A stretch of 64,000 nt of DNA, taken from an uncultured Kiloniellaceae bacterium. Lineage in GTDB: Bacteria; Pseudomonadota; Alphaproteobacteria; Kiloniellales; Kiloniellaceae. The position numbers and the translations under genes are program-made. Shown here piece after piece: positions 61,147 through 64,000 of the stretch (position 1 is its first letter; each line of letters opens with the position of its first letter). The DNA lies in NCBI GenBank assembly GCA_947500035.1, contig CANMQP010000013.1:299642-363641 (forward strand), read 5' to 3'. Below the pieces are notes generated by a model that did not search any database, was not told where the DNA came from, and saw only the letters and a list, made by a program, of their open reading frames with translations.

Positions 61147-61794
61147 CTAAAGGTCCCTCGACCGTATGATATCCAGTGCCGTTTCCAGAACCTTCCCGGC
61201 TTCCAGCACGCTGGTATCAAGATACACAGCATCTTCCGCCGGTTTCAGAGGAGCCGTCACGCGCTGTGAGTCACGGGCATCCCGATCCTTTAAATCCTGA
61301 AGAACGCGCGCGTATATAGACTCATCGCCGCGTTCAATCAACTCTTTATGACGCCGTTCGGCCCTGGCCTCCGGCGTCGCAGTCACAAAAAACTTCAAAT
61401 CGGCGCCCGGACAGACCACGGTCCCGATATCCCGGCCATCCAAAACGGCGCCTGAGGCCGGCCCATCTGGTAAATCCGGGGGATTTTTAGCAAAATCCCG
61501 CTGAAATTCCAAAAGAGCCGCACGTACCTGTGTGTTTACAGCGACCGTCGAAGCGGCCAATCCGACCGACTCACGACGCAGGTCCGGGCGCTCAAGGTCC
61601 CCGGGAACGAGAGATTCCGCCGCGCTGAGCGCCGCAACCGGGTCGCCCGGGTCCTGATCCGCTTCCAGAATTTTAGCCCCAACCGCCCGGTAGATGGATC
61701 CGGTATCCAGGTAGGCAAGCCGGAGTTCCCTGGCCAGGCTCCGGGCCAGGGTCCCCTTTCCGGCAGCAACAGGCCCATCAACCGCGATAATCAT
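61147..61794 (-). CDS. cmk: Cytidylate kinase
   Basis: 215 aa. P-loop VDGPVAAGKGTLARSLA at the N-terminus, AYLDTGSIYRAVG, DGRDIGTVVCPGADLKFFVT and RAERRHKELIERG of the NMP-binding and lid regions are present. It phosphorylates CMP and dCMP. The ATG at 61794 is five bases after the aroA stop, so aroA-cmk form an operon upstream of rpsA, as in many proteobacteria. Confidence 0.96.
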   Translation of the reverse strand: MIIAVDGPVAAGKGTLARSLARELRLAYLDTGSIYRAVGAKILEADQDPGDPVAALSAAESLVPGDLERPDLRRESVGLAASTVAVNTQVRAALLEFQRDFAKNPPDLPDGPASGAVLDGRDIGTVVCPGADLKFFVTATPEARAERRHKELIERGDESIYARVLQDLKDRDARDSQRVTAPLKPAEDAVYLDTSVLEAGKVLETALDIIRSRDL

Positions 61795-61799
61795 GCTTG

Positions 61800-63182
<1,383 letters not shown>

Positions 63183-63579
63183 TTATCTCAACCCGGTTTC
63201 AGTCCCGGCCCCTGCGTAGATTTATGCTCACTTTCAACTGCGGAACTTGCACGCCCGCAACGGGAAACCCCTTGGCCGCTATCTCCCAAGCAGTCGGTAT
63301 AGCGAGAAGCGGTCCTGCTCTAGCATACCGAAGCAGGATGACAAGACTTTCAAGCAAGCGCCCCCGGGTCATCGTCAGCAGATCCGGTCACGAAATAGAC
63401 GCAAAACCCGCTCCTGGCTCATCGCGGTTCTCCTGTCCTCTTTTTGGTGAAAAAGCTCTCACTCTTGGATTGTGACGCGCCGGGACGAGATGATACATTC
63501 AATTACCTTTTGACAGGCGCAGTCGAACATGGCAAACGCCACGCCCGTAGCCGTGTCGTAGTTGAGTGGAGAATTGGCC
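63183..63579. other. Divergent intergenic region between aroA and the zinc-ribbon gene
   Basis: 397 bp. Short open frames occur, but none has family resemblance or a good ribosome site. No tRNA fold was found. TTGACA at 63510-63515 could be a -35 box for the rightward gene; the -10 is poor. Confidence 0.4.
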
Positions 63580-63927
63580 GTGGCCAAGCCGGAGTGGGGT
63601 CTTAAGCGCGTCTGCCAGAGTTGCAGCGCCAAATTTTACGATATGCAGCGAAATCCGATCGCTTGCCCGAAGTGCGGCGCAAACTTTGATCCGGATGCTT
63701 TGTTGAAGTCCAGGCGCGCGAGACCGGCTGCCAAGGCAACGCCTAAGGAAGCCGTCAAAAAGCCGGTCGAAAGCGTGGAAGACGATGTCCTTCTGGACGA
63801 TGCCGATGACGACGATCTCGAAGCTGACGACGATGATGACGATGCTGTCCTGACCAACACCGACGATCTGGGTGATGACTCGGACCTCGCGGATGTTGTG
63901 ATCGACGGTAAAGAAGAAGAGACCTAG
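63580..63927 (+). CDS. TIGR02300/FYDLN-type zinc-ribbon protein with acidic tail
   Basis: 115 aa from a GTG at 63580, preceded by GGAGA seven bases upstream, because the family starts MAKPEWG; a TTG at 63562 is the alternative. The N-terminal zinc ribbon has CQSC and CPKC pairs around FYDMQRNPIA (FYDLN motif variant), about residues 11-35. A basic Ala/Lys stretch follows, then an extremely acidic Asp-rich tail (60-110). The family is nearly restricted to alphaproteobacteria and its function is unknown; a nucleic-acid or RNA-polymerase partner is often guessed. It commonly sits divergent from aroA, as here. Confidence 0.85.
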   Translation: MAKPEWGLKRVCQSCSAKFYDMQRNPIACPKCGANFDPDALLKSRRARPAAKATPKEAVKKPVESVEDDVLLDDADDDDLEADDDDDDAVLTNTDDLGDDSDLADVVIDGKEEET

Positions 63928-64000
63928 GTTGGGAACTCCTATTCCTTGACGGTCTTGACGACAAAATTATGTTTTCTGGCAAGAAGTTAAGAGTGGAGCG

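Noticed and set aside
63224..63475. 83-residue frame between aroA and the zinc-ribbon gene
   Set aside because: No ribosome site, no recognisable domain, and it fills the expected divergent promoter region.

Overview
The window is GC-rich, gene-dense chromosomal DNA from an alphaproteobacterium, most likely of the Rhodospirillales/Kiloniellales type. This rests on gene order: chvI-chvG-hprK-rapZ-PTS EIIA-HPr-EI, then ahcY, a DivL-like kinase, tsaE-amgK-murU-addB-addA-trxA, convergent with folC-accD-trpA-trpB-trpF, and a rpsA-ihfB-lapA block with cmk and aroA. I see no rRNA, tRNA, CRISPR array, insertion sequence or prophage.

Region 1 (1-3.3 kb) holds the edge of a C-P lyase phosphonate locus: phnH (partial) and phnG on the minus strand, divergent phnF, and an orphan SGNH hydrolase. 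The SGNH promoter region shares a 10-bp word with the phnG-phnF intergenic region. A nested palindromic repeat follows phnF.

Region 2 (3.4-12.9 kb) is a tightly packed eight-gene operon: a HutC-type GntR regulator, aconitase-family large and small dehydratase subunits, an isocitrate lyase/PEP mutase-family C-C lyase, hydantoinase/oxoprolinase B and A subunits, an isochorismatase-fold hydrolase lacking the usual cysteine, and a fumarate-reductase-like flavoprotein. I know no characterised pathway with this set. The best guess is ring opening of a cyclic amide or imide, then hydration and aldol-type cleavage of a substituted maleate/malate. It is the strongest candidate here for an undescribed system.

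Region 3 (12.9-18.3 kb) is accessory: a secreted protein of unknown function, an aldo/keto reductase, a mandelate-racemase-type enolase, an MmgE/PrpD protein and a membrane acyltransferase.

Region 4 (18.6-34.6 kb) holds polA, a small unknown gene behind a perfect CtrA-type box, pckA, a HugZ-like protein, a thioredoxin-reductase-like ferredoxin/flavodoxin reductase, the ChvI/ChvG two-component system, a short HPr kinase, RapZ and a regulatory PTS without sugar permease, then ahcY. It links carbon and energy status to envelope/acid signalling and gluconeogenesis.

Region 5 (34.7-46.8 kb) has a DivL-like histidine-kinase homologue with tyrosine at the phospho-acceptor site, tRNA modification (tsaE), peptidoglycan recycling (amgK, murU), AddAB recombination and thioredoxin.

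Region 6 (46.8-64 kb) is mostly minus-strand housekeeping: folate, fatty-acid, tryptophan and pyrimidine synthesis, IHF beta, ribosomal protein S1, cytidylate kinase and EPSP synthase. It is interrupted by an unusual VanZ membrane protein fused to two ribbon-helix-helix units, a tandem pair of paralogous membrane proteins and an ornithine-cyclodeaminase-family enzyme. It ends with a zinc-ribbon FYDLN-type protein.
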